Assembly (NCBI GenBank): GCA_016938685.1
Contig: JAFGUD010000381.1
Location: 1-37,436, forward strand
Direction: 5' to 3'
DNA from: Bacteroidales bacterium
GTDB lineage: Bacteria; Bacteroidota; Bacteroidia; Bacteroidales; JAFGUD01
Length of the DNA: 37,436 nt
This document shows positions 8,328-16,583 of this stretch, in pieces. The notes beneath the pieces were generated by a model. It was not told where the DNA came from. It made no database searches and saw only the letters and a list, made by a program, of their open reading frames with translations. A program made the position numbers and the translations under genes. Position 1 is the first letter of the stretch, and each line of letters begins with the position of its first letter.

Positions 8328-8397
8328 ACCAGTTAACCAGCAGCAAGTTATTGAGTTAATTAGTAATCAGTAATCAGTTAACCAGTAACCAGTTAAG
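8328..8397. repeat. Cluster of GTTAAC-centred short repeats (copy 1)
   Basis: About 70 bases made of imperfect repeats of the word CCAGTTAACCAG, with variants AGTAATCAGT and CCAGTAACCAGTTAAG. It lies 3' of the ferredoxin gene. A second cluster built from the same word is at 18211-18275. No ORF covers it. The rest of the 8152-8445 gap (294 bases) holds the YdjM promoter and otherwise nothing recognisable. Confidence 0.75.
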
Positions 8398-8445
8398 CTG
8401 TAATAGGGTTATTAAGTATTATAATTGTTAATTGTGCATTGTTAA

Positions 8446-8670
8446 TTATTTTTCTACTCTTATGATATTTACAGGACAAAGATTCTCTGCTTCTTTATTT
8501 TCATCGTATTCAAAATCATGGATCTGAACATAATAAACCCCTTTTTTATCAACGCCTCCAATAAGTGTACTTTTACCATCTTTTTCGTCCATTTGCCATC
8601 TATTTGGTGCTACTTCGACACAATAAAAACATCCAATACATTTATTTCTATGATGTGTAATTCTTACCAT
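8446..8670 (-). CDS. Small ferredoxin, single [4Fe-4S] (or [3Fe-4S]) cluster
   Basis: 74 residues. Cys11-x2-Cys14-x2-Cys17 (KCIGCFYC) and the distant Cys65 followed by Pro66 (LCPVNII) give the four ligands of a single-cluster ferredoxin; the second cluster of 2x[4Fe-4S] types is missing. The middle (20-60) is an acidic insertion with aromatic residues. It is a soluble one-electron carrier; the partner enzyme is not next door. A Bacteroidota-type promoter is seen upstream. Its 3' flank carries the GTTAAC repeat cluster. Confidence 0.9.
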   Translation of the reverse strand: MVRITHHRNKCIGCFYCVEVAPNRWQMDEKDGKSTLIGGVDKKGVYYVQIHDFEYDENKEAENLCPVNIIRVEK

Positions 8671-8690
8671 TTAAAAAATCAGATTTGTTG

Positions 8691-8724
8691 CAAAAATAGA
8701 AATTATCTGCTTTTTGTAAGCAAT
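8691..8724 (-). promoter_or_regulatory. Probable promoter for the ferredoxin gene
   Basis: Minus strand ATTG (8721-8724), 22-base spacer, TATTTTTG (8691-8698), the latter a perfect TAnnTTTG. The ATG at 8670 is 20 bases further. The spacer is slightly long. Confidence 0.4.
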
Positions 8725-8773
8725 TTCATTTTTTTTTTAAATATTAAGAGTTAATTGAGTTCCTAAAAAATAC

Positions 8774-8801
8774 TTTGTAAACCATAATTTTTATACATTT
8801 G
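8774..8801 (+). promoter_or_regulatory. Possible promoter for the YfhO-like gene
   Basis: TTTG (8774-8777) and TACATTTG (8794-8801) match both elements but are only 16 bases apart, short for the usual 18-21. It would give a leader of about 95 bases containing the inverted repeat 8839-8846/8876-8883. Confidence 0.35.
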
Positions 8802-8901
8802 CAAACATAAAAACTGACATTTATTTTCTAACTTAGTTATTATCAGACACTAATATTTAGAAAATTTTTGTTTTACTGATAATTTTCAAATTATAAACAA
8901 A

Positions 8902-11391
8902 ATGAAAGACCAAGGAAAGAAAATTTTGATACAAGTGCTTGTTATTGTGTTTTTTGCAGTGTTAAGTTATGCTTATTTTTACCCAACATTAGAAGGAAAA
9001 GTAATGCCACAAATGGACTTTGAACACTCCAAAGCAATTGCACACGAAGCAGACACTTACCAAGAACAACTTGATCGTGATATAACATGGACTAATTCGC
9101 TTTTTGGCGGAATGCCAACTTATCAGGTAGGTGGATTTTCTAAAAAAAATGTATTTGCACCTATTCTTAGAGCTATAAACCACACTATCTTACCTTATGC
9201 TACTGTATCAACATTTTTTATCTATTTATTAGGTTTTTACATTTTGTTACTTGTTTTTAAGGTTGATAAATGGCTTAGTGTTGTAGGAGCAATAGCTTTT
9301 GCTCTTTCGTCTTACAATATTATTATCATTGCTGCCGGGCATGTTACCAAAACTTATGCTATTGGTTTTATGCCTATTATCTTTGCTGGATTTATTCTAC
9401 TCTACGACAAAAAATACTGGCTCGGTATTCTGACAGCACTACTTGGGCTTGGGCAACAAATAGCAACTTCACACATTCAGATAGTATATTACACTGGTTT
9501 AGCAATCGGATTATTCATTGTTTTTAAATTCTTCTGGCTATTAAAAGAAAAAAAACTAAAACAATTTTATGTTGCTTCTGCAATTTCTGTTGCTATTTTG
9601 GGACTTGTTCTGTTACCTAATTTACCAACAATGTGGCAGGCTTATGAAATTTCAAAATACAGTATTCGTGGTCAAAGCGAACTTAATTCAAGCAAAGAAC
9701 AAGGAAAAGGACTTGACAAAGACTATGCGCTAGCTTGGAGTTACGGAATAGATGAAAGTTTCACTTTTTTAATTCCTAACGCAAAAGGAGGAGGAACAGG
9801 ATATATTTCGGAAAACAAAAAAGCTCTTGAAAACGTAGATCCACAATATAAAGACGCAATAGCACAACAAAATCATTACTGGGGAGACCAACCTTTTACA
9901 TCGGGACCTGTTTATCTTGGAGCCATTGTGTTTTTCTTGTTTATACTTGGAATGTTCATTGTTAAAAATAAAATAAAATGGTGGATTTTTGCTGCCACTA
10001 TTCTTGCGTTGATGCTTTCTTGGGGTAAAAATTTTGGACTTTTAACAAATCCGTTCTTCGATTTATTCCCGTTTTACAATAAATTCAGGACAGTTTCAAT
10101 GATTTTGGTAATACCAAGTGTAACAGTTCCGTTACTTTCATTTTTAGCAGTAAAAGAAATTTTAGAAGATCGAGATTTTTTGAAAAAGAATATTAAAAAA
10201 CTATGGTATTCATTAGGAATAATAGCATTATTACTAATTATTCCGTTTACATTCAGTTTTGTATCAGCAAACGAAGTTGCACAATTTGACGAATACATAA
10301 AACAAGCTCCTCAACAAACTGCTCAAATAAACGCATTTATAGAAGAATTAGAAAGTGCCCGTAGAGCAATTTTCAGAGCAGATGCTTTCAGAAGTCTATT
10401 GTTCGTTATACTTGGAGCAGGATTATTATTAGCTTTTACAAATATCAAAGGACTAAAAAAATACACTTTTGTTGGCATTTTAGGATTTTTAGTTCTTGTT
10501 GATATGTGGAGCGTAGACCGAAGATATTTATCAGCTGATGATTTTGTATCAAAAAGCAAATCAAGGACTTCGTTTGTGGCAACTCCAGCAGATGAAATCA
10601 TAATGAAAGATACCGATCCTTATTTCAGGGTATTAAATTTAACTACAAGCACATTTAACGATGCTTTTACTTCGTATTTCCATAAATCAATTGGTGGTTA
10701 TCATGGAGCAAAATTAAGAAGATATCAAGATGTTATTGATAATTACTTGGGCATGTATATTCAGGCTATAGTCAGCAATCTACAAGATCAAAACGGAAAC
10801 GTTGACAAAGTGCTTCAACAAACTACTGTTTTGAATATGTTGAACACAAAATACATAATTTATAATCCAAATCAATTCCCTCTTGTTAATACAAACGCTT
10901 ATGGATATGCCTGGTTTGTTGATAATTATAAATTTGTTGAAACTGCTCAGCAAGAATTAGATGCTATTGGAACAGAAAATTTAGAAAGAACTGCTGTAAT
11001 TAACAAAACCAAATTTGATGTTTCAAAACTTCCGGAATTGAGTTATTCCAGCGATTCGTCAAAATATGTAGCTTTAACAAATTATGAGCCGGACAGACCT
11101 GAATATGAAGTATATTCACCAAAAACAAGTTTTGTTGTTTTCTCAGATATTTATTATCCCTTAGGTTGGACTGCTTACATTGATGATGAACCAACTACCA
11201 TTTATCAAACCGACTATATTTTAAGAGGTTTACTAATACCGGAAGGCAAACATACTGTTCGATTTGAATTTAAGCCTGCTTCTGTTTTTGTAGCAAATAA
11301 AATAGCTGTTGCCGGTGGATTTTTAGTAGTTTTGGTAATTCTTGGAGCACTGTTTATGATATACAAAGAAAAGAAAACAAATAAAGATTAA
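8902..11391 (+). CDS. YfhO-family polytopic membrane protein
   Basis: 829 residues. After a short cytoplasmic start, a first membrane helix (about 9-28) leads to an extracytoplasmic loop with the acidic motif around QLDRDITWTNSLFGGMPTYQ. Some ten more hydrophobic helices fill residues 85-245 and 330-540. A soluble domain of about 250 residues (550-800) and a last helix (about 800-822) end the protein, with a Lys-rich tail. This layout and the FGGMPTYQ loop are typical of YfhO (GT-C-like) proteins. In Firmicutes, YfhO relatives glycosylate teichoic acids; in Bacteroidota the acceptor is unknown, although a lipid-linked sugar substrate is likely. PurQ follows 75 bases downstream on the same strand, probably without functional link. 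Confidence 0.88.
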   Translation: MKDQGKKILIQVLVIVFFAVLSYAYFYPTLEGKVMPQMDFEHSKAIAHEADTYQEQLDRDITWTNSLFGGMPTYQVGGFSKKNVFAPILRAINHTILPYATVSTFFIYLLGFYILLLVFKVDKWLSVVGAIAFALSSYNIIIIAAGHVTKTYAIGFMPIIFAGFILLYDKKYWLGILTALLGLGQQIATSHIQIVYYTGLAIGLFIVFKFFWLLKEKKLKQFYVASAISVAILGLVLLPNLPTMWQAYEISKYSIRGQSELNSSKEQGKGLDKDYALAWSYGIDESFTFLIPNAKGGGTGYISENKKALENVDPQYKDAIAQQNHYWGDQPFTSGPVYLGAIVFFLFILGMFIVKNKIKWWIFAATILALMLSWGKNFGLLTNPFFDLFPFYNKFRTVSMILVIPSVTVPLLSFLAVKEILEDRDFLKKNIKKLWYSLGIIALLLIIPFTFSFVSANEVAQFDEYIKQAPQQTAQINAFIEELESARRAIFRADAFRSLLFVILGAGLLLAFTNIKGLKKYTFVGILGFLVLVDMWSVDRRYLSADDFVSKSKSRTSFVATPADEIIMKDTDPYFRVLNLTTSTFNDAFTSYFHKSIGGYHGAKLRRYQDVIDNYLGMYIQAIVSNLQDQNGNVDKVLQQTTVLNMLNTKYIIYNPNQFPLVNTNAYGYAWFVDNYKFVETAQQELDAIGTENLERTAVINKTKFDVSKLPELSYSSDSSKYVALTNYEPDRPEYEVYSPKTSFVVFSDIYYPLGWTAYIDDEPTTIYQTDYILRGLLIPEGKHTVRFEFKPASVFVANKIAVAGGFLVVLVILGALFMIYKEKKTNKD

Positions 11392-11466
11392 TAATTAATG
11401 GTTAATGATTGATGAGTAAAAACGGCTGAAAGACTGAATAATCACAAATAATAAAACATTAAATAT

Positions 11467-12168
11467 ATGAAATTTGGCGTTGTTATTTTTCCGGGTTCCA
11501 ATTGTGATGATGATATGGTTTATGCATTGCAAGATACAATGGAACAAGAAGTTGTGAAATTATGGCATAAAGATACTGATTTACAAAATGTTGATGGAGT
11601 TTTGCTTCCGGGAGGATTTTCTTACGGAGATTATCTCCGTTCGGGTGCTTTGGCCAGATATTCGCCTATTATGCAAAGTGTTAAAGAATTTGCTAAAAAA
11701 GGAGGATTTGTTTTTGGAGTTTGCAACGGATTTCAAATATTATGTGAAGCAGGACTATTGCCCGGAGCTCTATTAACCAACAACAGCCAAAAATTCATTT
11801 GCAAAAATGTTTACATTAAAGCCGACAATCATAACACGCTTATTACAAGCGGATTAGACTGCGACTCAGCACTTCAAATTCCTATTGCTCATGCAGAAGG
11901 CAGATATTACGCTGACGGAAAAACAATTTCCGATATGCGCAAAAATGGTCAAATTCTATTCAGATATTGTAATGAATATGGCGAACTGTCAGAAGAATTT
12001 AACCCAAATGGTTCCATTGAAAATATTGCAGGTGTATGTAACGAAGAAAAAAATGTTTACGGAATGATGCCTCACCCAGAACGAGCCGCAGACGATGAAC
12101 TTGGAAATACTGATGGACTTCTGATTTTTAAAACAATGCTTAATAGTCTAAAAAAAGAAAAAAGATAA
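11467..12168 (+). CDS. purQ: Phosphoribosylformylglycinamidine synthase, glutaminase subunit PurQ
   Basis: 233 residues, usual length. It supplies ammonia from glutamine to PurL in the fourth step of purine synthesis (FGAR to FGAM). The class I glutamine amidotransferase triad is visible: nucleophile Cys86 in GVCNGFQ, and His203/Glu205 in MMPHPER. The N-terminal VVIFPGSNCDDD and LLPGGFSYGDYLRSG blocks are diagnostic of PurQ. As a free-standing subunit it needs a small-type PurL and PurS encoded elsewhere; neither is in the window. The ATG at 11467 is the only sensible start. A strong terminator follows. Confidence 0.97.
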   Translation: MKFGVVIFPGSNCDDDMVYALQDTMEQEVVKLWHKDTDLQNVDGVLLPGGFSYGDYLRSGALARYSPIMQSVKEFAKKGGFVFGVCNGFQILCEAGLLPGALLTNNSQKFICKNVYIKADNHNTLITSGLDCDSALQIPIAHAEGRYYADGKTISDMRKNGQILFRYCNEYGELSEEFNPNGSIENIAGVCNEEKNVYGMMPHPERAADDELGNTDGLLIFKTMLNSLKKEKR

Positions 12169-12205
12169 CCTATTGATTATAAGTAGTAAAAAAAGAAATA
12201 AACTA

Positions 12206-12238
12206 AAACAGCCGAACAAATTTGTTCGACTGTTTTTT
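12206..12238 (+). terminator. Terminator after purQ
   Basis: Arms 12206-12220 and 12221-12235 are complementary with one mismatch (C12212/A12229), ending in seven Ts (12232-12238). The centre folds as a small loop. A classic intrinsic terminator. Confidence 0.88.
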
Positions 12239-12252
12239 CAATTAACTTAGTG

Positions 12253-12471
12253 TTATCCGCAATTATTGCAACCGCTTCCTCCATCAAGTCCTTTATCAAT
12301 CATTTTTTGTTGGGTTTCACCACAATAAATTTTTCTTTTGCGCATTTCTTTATTTTTAGAAATACGAGTTTGTGGAAATGATTTTTTTTTGGAAAAAAAA
12401 GTTTGAACTCCCAACCCTAAAAAAACCAATCCTAGTATTGCTATTGTTACTAAAAGTAGTTTTAAAAACAT
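12253..12471 (-). CDS. Small single-pass membrane protein with Cys-rich C-terminus
   Basis: 72 residues. Residues 2-24 are a membrane helix (FLKLLLVTIAILGLVFLGLG). A basic segment (FFSKKKSFPQTRISKNKEMRKRKI) follows, and the last quarter carries three cysteines: YCGETQQK and GSGCNNCG. Similar short Bacteroidota proteins share a segment like 'FP.T.IS.NK.MR.K.I.C' and lack a known function; the Cys set suggests metal binding or redox. It is convergent with purQ across a terminator. Family recognition is from pattern only. Confidence 0.65.
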   Translation of the reverse strand: MFLKLLLVTIAILGLVFLGLGVQTFFSKKKSFPQTRISKNKEMRKRKIYCGETQQKMIDKGLDGGSGCNNCG

Positions 12472-12639
12472 ATCAGTAATTTATAAAATTAATAACTATT
12501 TAAAAGCTGAAAAATCGAAAATTCAACAACTTTTGATGTGCAAAGTTATGATATTTTTCAGAAACAAAACCCTAAAACAAAAGTTTAGAACTTTTTTAGT
12601 AAATTTGCAACTCAAAAAAATTTCCTTAAATTCTTTATT

Positions 12640-13236
12640 ATGTCAAAAAAAATCTTCTTTGTAGGCTTATTTATATTGTTTTCCTTTTTCGGAAATGCTC
12701 AAAATAAAGTTTGGCTAATAGACGGAACGGTTCTAAAAACAAACAAATGTAAGCTCGGAGAAGATGGTTACATTGAATGCTACACAGAAAAGGGAAAATT
12801 AAGATACACAGACACTGCCGATGTTTTTGCAATAATAGTGAGAGAAACCGACACAACTTTTTTCTATGAAAACAATGAATATCCTCTGGAAAAAGCAAAA
12901 TATTTTATGCAAGGCCAAATTGACGGTAAAAATTACAATAACTATTATATTTATACTGGAGGCTTAATTCTTGGAGCTGCCACTCCTACTCTACTTGCTT
13001 ACACTCCGGTATATGTTTTTCTGGCGCCTGTTTTTTCGGCAGGTTACATTGCCTCTTTTTCGGGAGTAAACGAAAATTCAAAATTCTGTGACATCCCTGA
13101 AGAATATAAAGACAACGAAGATTACATAAAAGGATACAAATTCAGCGCAACCAGAAAAAAAGTCAGGAATACTGCCATTTTCTCAACAGTTGGACTAGCA
13201 ATTGGTTACGGACTATTATTTATTATTCAACCATAA
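12640..13236 (+). CDS. Exported/membrane protein of unknown function
   Basis: 198 residues, no family recognised. A signal peptide (about 1-20, ending GNAQ) is followed by a beta-rich soluble part (20-95: KVWLIDGTVLKTNKC, Gly-Tyr-Ile-Glu-Cys pairs), two adjacent hydrophobic segments (about 107-140), an acidic loop and a final helix (about 178-196). Bacteroidota genomes contain many such 'signal peptide plus two helices' proteins. A perfect -7 element (TAAATTTG, 12600-12607) lies 32 bases upstream, but no -33 partner is clear. It converges with the vWA-like gene with only 19 bases between stops. Confidence 0.7.
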   Translation: MSKKIFFVGLFILFSFFGNAQNKVWLIDGTVLKTNKCKLGEDGYIECYTEKGKLRYTDTADVFAIIVRETDTTFFYENNEYPLEKAKYFMQGQIDGKNYNNYYIYTGGLILGAATPTLLAYTPVYVFLAPVFSAGYIASFSGVNENSKFCDIPEEYKDNEDYIKGYKFSATRKKVRNTAIFSTVGLAIGYGLLFIIQP

Positions 13237-13255
13237 AATATTTATCAGGTTTAAA

Positions 13256-15121
13256 CTAATCTACTAAGAAGAAAAAACCATTAACTAAAATATAATTTCG
13301 TCCATTAATTTTTATTCTTTCTCCATTATGAAGCAAACTTAAATCAAAATAATCTTCTTCGATTGTATGAACAGAGCCACCTGTTTTATAAGCTAAATTA
13401 AGATATTGTTCGTTTATCCAACCATCAACGCCACATAAAATAATACGCACAGGAAAATCAACATCTTTTAATAATTCAAAATCTCTTATCAAACTTAAAT
13501 TGTCGGCAACTAAAATAAGTTCGTTAAAATCGTCACTATTATTTATTGCGTAAATCAATGCTTCTAAATCATTTTCAGGTCCATCTCCTCCATTCCCGGC
13601 ATTTCTGGCAATTCTAAGATTTTTCTCAAATTTCGTTATTGTACAATCAAAACAAGAATAAATGCCGCCCGTTTTTCCTATTTTCTTGTTTTTAAGAGCC
13701 TTACCATCTCCATCATTAAACAGAACAAAATTAGTAGAATCTTTTTCTAAATAATTTAGCATATACCAATACTGTAATTGTTTGTTATACGGATACATAC
13801 TTGCAGTAACATCAAGAACAAAGAGCTTTCTTTTCCATTGCTTGTTTCTATCCAATACTGCGAAAATTACAGTATCTGAACCCCATTTAGAATTATTGCT
13901 GGTAATTATTTTTCTAGCTTCCTTCAATTCGTCAAGTCTAGCCTCTTTTTCTTCTTCAATTCTAATTTTCTCAAGCTCATTTAACCTTTCAATTTCTTTC
14001 TTTATTCTTTCTTGTTCTTCTTTTTCTGCCTCTTGTTTTTCTGCTAATTCCTTTTCCAAACGAACTCGATCTGCCTCTGCTTTTTCTTGTTCTTCTTTAA
14101 AAATTCTTTCTCTTTCAACTCTTTCTTCTTCTAACCTTTTATTATTTTCTTCAATTAGTTGTTTTATTTTATCCCACTCAGCTTCTCGTTCCAACTCATC
14201 TTTTTCGATTTGTTTCAATCTTTCCTCCCATTCGGCAGAGCTAATAATTTTGATTTCCAAATCAAGTACATACAAATCAGGCTCACTATTTATTTCTTGA
14301 GTCGCAATATTATCAAAATATTTTGTGCTAATACTAAAATTATCTCCAATTTGAACTCTGACCTGTGCCCATCCATCTTCATTTGTTTTTGTTGATTCAT
14401 ATATTTTTTGAGTAGAAATACTTTGAATTAAAAAAATCTCATTCAAAACAGGTTTATCTGATAAATCAATATATCTTAAATTCAACAAAGCACTATCTCT
14501 TGAAGGTTGCAATTTTCCGACATAATTTCCTTCATATTGAATTCTTTTTTCGATTTTATTAAAATAAACTTTGGGTATTATAAACTTTGAATAATTTTCT
14601 GAGCCATCTATGTTTATTGTGTATGTCGAATTATTTGGCAATAAAATTTCAAATTCTCCCTTTTCATTGGTTTTTCCTGAATATCTATTTAGTGTTAAAT
14701 CATTAACAATCTCAATATCAGCTATTTGAGGTTCACTCAAGTGGTTTATTAAAACAAATTTAACCAGTGTTTCAGTTGGTGTTGGATGAATTTCTGCAGC
14801 TTTTGAATCATCAAATTGAAACTCTAATTTATAATACTGATTCGGAGCATTTGCAACGGGTAATTCATAACTTTCAGTTGAAAGACTAGTATAAATGACA
14901 TAAATTTCATCATTTGGCAATAAAATTTCGTTAGTTTTACAAACAAAAGTTTTCCCTGATTTTTGTCCATAAAAAAACAAATCCATTTTTAGTGGCTTTA
15001 AATCCTGATTAACAATAGAATAACTCAACAGAACACTATCAGAAACACCATTTGTTTTTTGAGCAAACAATAAATTTGACATCACAAGTAACAAACCGGT
15101 CAGAATTATTTTAGTTTTCAT
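13256..15121 (-). CDS. Periplasmic coiled-coil protein with C-terminal vWA-like domain
   Basis: 621 residues. A signal peptide (about 1-20, LLFAQ) leads to two or three beta domains (25-290) with Ig-like or transthyretin-like repeats (KTNEKGEFEILLPNN; KTNEDGWAQVRVQIG). A long charged helix of Glu/Lys/Arg (about 293-410) predicts a single coiled coil. The C-terminal 190 residues look like a von Willebrand factor A fold: LFVLDVTASM with the metal-site residues D437-x-T439-x-S441, GNGGDGPENDLEALIYAI around 509-526 (compare GGGDxPE in other vWA proteins), and ELILVADN. It may link an envelope partner by the coiled coil and bind a ligand through the vWA site. The ligand is unknown. The phoH terminator lies directly upstream, so it has its own promoter, not identified. 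Confidence 0.8.
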   Translation of the reverse strand: MKTKIILTGLLLVMSNLLFAQKTNGVSDSVLLSYSIVNQDLKPLKMDLFFYGQKSGKTFVCKTNEILLPNDEIYVIYTSLSTESYELPVANAPNQYYKLEFQFDDSKAAEIHPTPTETLVKFVLINHLSEPQIADIEIVNDLTLNRYSGKTNEKGEFEILLPNNSTYTINIDGSENYSKFIIPKVYFNKIEKRIQYEGNYVGKLQPSRDSALLNLRYIDLSDKPVLNEIFLIQSISTQKIYESTKTNEDGWAQVRVQIGDNFSISTKYFDNIATQEINSEPDLYVLDLEIKIISSAEWEERLKQIEKDELEREAEWDKIKQLIEENNKRLEEERVERERIFKEEQEKAEADRVRLEKELAEKQEAEKEEQERIKKEIERLNELEKIRIEEEKEARLDELKEARKIITSNNSKWGSDTVIFAVLDRNKQWKRKLFVLDVTASMYPYNKQLQYWYMLNYLEKDSTNFVLFNDGDGKALKNKKIGKTGGIYSCFDCTITKFEKNLRIARNAGNGGDGPENDLEALIYAINNSDDFNELILVADNLSLIRDFELLKDVDFPVRIILCGVDGWINEQYLNLAYKTGGSVHTIEEDYFDLSLLHNGERIKINGRNYILVNGFFFLVD

Positions 15122-15148
15122 TTATTTTTAATTTTGATAAAACTAAAA

Positions 15149-15172
15149 ACCGCCAAGAAAAAACTTGACGGC
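15149..15172 (-). terminator. Terminator of phoH
   Basis: Minus strand: 9-bp stem with two G-T pairs (15164-15172 with 15149-15157), 6-nt loop, and a run of five Ts directly after (15144-15148). It sits 19 bases past the phoH stop and before the vWA-like gene. Confidence 0.85.
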
Positions 15173-15190
15173 TTATTTTAATTTACTGAT

Positions 15191-16513
15191 TTACAACAAC
15201 TTGCTCGCAATTTCAGCTAATTGACTTCTTTCTCCTTTAACCAAATTTACATGGGCAAAAATACTTTGTCCCTTCATTTTATCTGTTAGATAAGAAAGTC
15301 CGTTTGAACGGTCATCTAAGTATGGAGAATCTATTTGATCAATATCTCCTGTGAAAACAATTTTTGTGCCCTCTCCTGCTCTGGTAATTATTGTTTTTAC
15401 CTCGTGAGGAGTAAGATTTTGAGCTTCATCAATAATAAAAAAAGTATTTGCTAAACTTCTACCACGAATATATGCAAGAGGAGTAATCATCAATTTTTCC
15501 TCTTTTAACATATCGTCTATTTTTGTGCTGTCTTTGCTTGTAAAACCCGCATTTTGTTTAATTACAGTTAAATTATCGAACAAAGGCTGCATATAAGGTT
15601 TTATTTTTTCAGTAGCATCACCCGGAAGATAGCCTAAATCTTTATCAGATAAAGCAACAATTGGTCGGGCAAGCATTATTTGATAAAACTCATGACTTTG
15701 TTGTAAGGCAGCTGCCAAAGCCAAAAGGGTTTTTCCGGTTCCGGCTCTACCGGTAACAGTAACAAGCTGAATATCTTTACGCAACAATGCATCTAATGCA
15801 AAAGTTTGTTCAGAATTTCTTGGTTTTATGTGATAAGTTGTTTGTTTTCTGACTAGTTTTACCAATTTATTTACATTATCATAATACCCTAATGCTGTGG
15901 CATTTCCGTCAGAAAGTATATGATATTCATTACAAACAGGTTCTTCACTAGTACCAAGCTCACCTATTGGTATGGATCCGTCCTTATAAAGCCTGTCAAT
16001 CAGACTTGTATCGATATTAAAAAAAGTATTAACTTCTTTATAAATTTTTTCAACATCTATTACTTTGCCTGTTTTATAATCCTGTGCTTTTACTCCAAAT
16101 GCCCGTGCTTTTAATCGCAAATTAACATCTTGCGTAACAAGAATAACTTCCTCATTTTTTATTTCGTCCTTTAAATACAATGCAATAGATAATATTTTTG
16201 TGTCAGCATACTCTTGCTCTGAAAATGAACGTTTAAAATCCTTCGGAAAGCTATGAACTGTTTTAACATAAAGCATTCCATGATCATTTCCTAGTGAAAT
16301 TCCGGCAGTAAAAACATCAAACTGTTCTGATATTTTATCCAATTCCCGCATTATCTGACGAGCATTAAAATTTATTATTCCATTCCCCTTCTTAAACTTA
16401 TCCAACTCTTCGATAACAACTATTGGAATTACCACATCATTTTCTTCAAAGTTATAAATTGCATTAAAATCGTGCAAAATAACATTAGTGTCGATTATGT
16501 AAGTTTTTTTCAT
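15191..16513 (-). CDS. PIN-domain PhoH-family ATPase (PhoH2/YlaK type)
   Basis: 440 residues, the normal length of the PIN-PhoH fusion. The N-terminal PIN domain has the acidic cluster Asp8 (IIDTNVILHD), Glu35 (IEELDKF), Asp104 (EYADTKIL) and Asp129 (VTQDVNLR), which binds metal for RNA cleavage. The PhoH ATPase carries Walker A GRAGTGKT (255-262), Walker B FIIDEAQ (359-365) and the GDIDQID segment (389-395). Mycobacterial PhoH2 unwinds and cuts RNA in an ATP-dependent way; the role in Bacteroidota is inferred to be in RNA metabolism. A second ATG is not needed. It sits 70 bases downstream of the acyltransferase gene on the same strand and ends at a good terminator. Confidence 0.95.
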   Translation of the reverse strand: MKKTYIIDTNVILHDFNAIYNFEENDVVIPIVVIEELDKFKKGNGIINFNARQIMRELDKISEQFDVFTAGISLGNDHGMLYVKTVHSFPKDFKRSFSEQEYADTKILSIALYLKDEIKNEEVILVTQDVNLRLKARAFGVKAQDYKTGKVIDVEKIYKEVNTFFNIDTSLIDRLYKDGSIPIGELGTSEEPVCNEYHILSDGNATALGYYDNVNKLVKLVRKQTTYHIKPRNSEQTFALDALLRKDIQLVTVTGRAGTGKTLLALAAALQQSHEFYQIMLARPIVALSDKDLGYLPGDATEKIKPYMQPLFDNLTVIKQNAGFTSKDSTKIDDMLKEEKLMITPLAYIRGRSLANTFFIIDEAQNLTPHEVKTIITRAGEGTKIVFTGDIDQIDSPYLDDRSNGLSYLTDKMKGQSIFAHVNLVKGERSQLAEIASKLL

Positions 16514-16583
16514 ATTTATTTATTTTAGATTGTTTTAAAGCGATAAATATTTAACACAACTTGAACGATTATTTGTTTTTTCG

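Noticed and set aside
8328-8397. CRISPR array
   Set aside because: Repeat words are adjacent and imperfect, with no unique spacers of constant length and no cas genes nearby.
8518-8754. 78-residue plus-strand frame overlapping the ferredoxin
   Set aside because: Opposite strand of a gene with four conserved cysteines; hydrophobic, low-complexity translation.
13782-14300. 172-residue open frame on the plus strand, Ser/Leu/Phe-rich
   Set aside because: It is the antisense shadow of the Glu/Lys-rich coiled coil of the minus-strand vWA-like gene; composition is explained by that and it has no recognisable start context.
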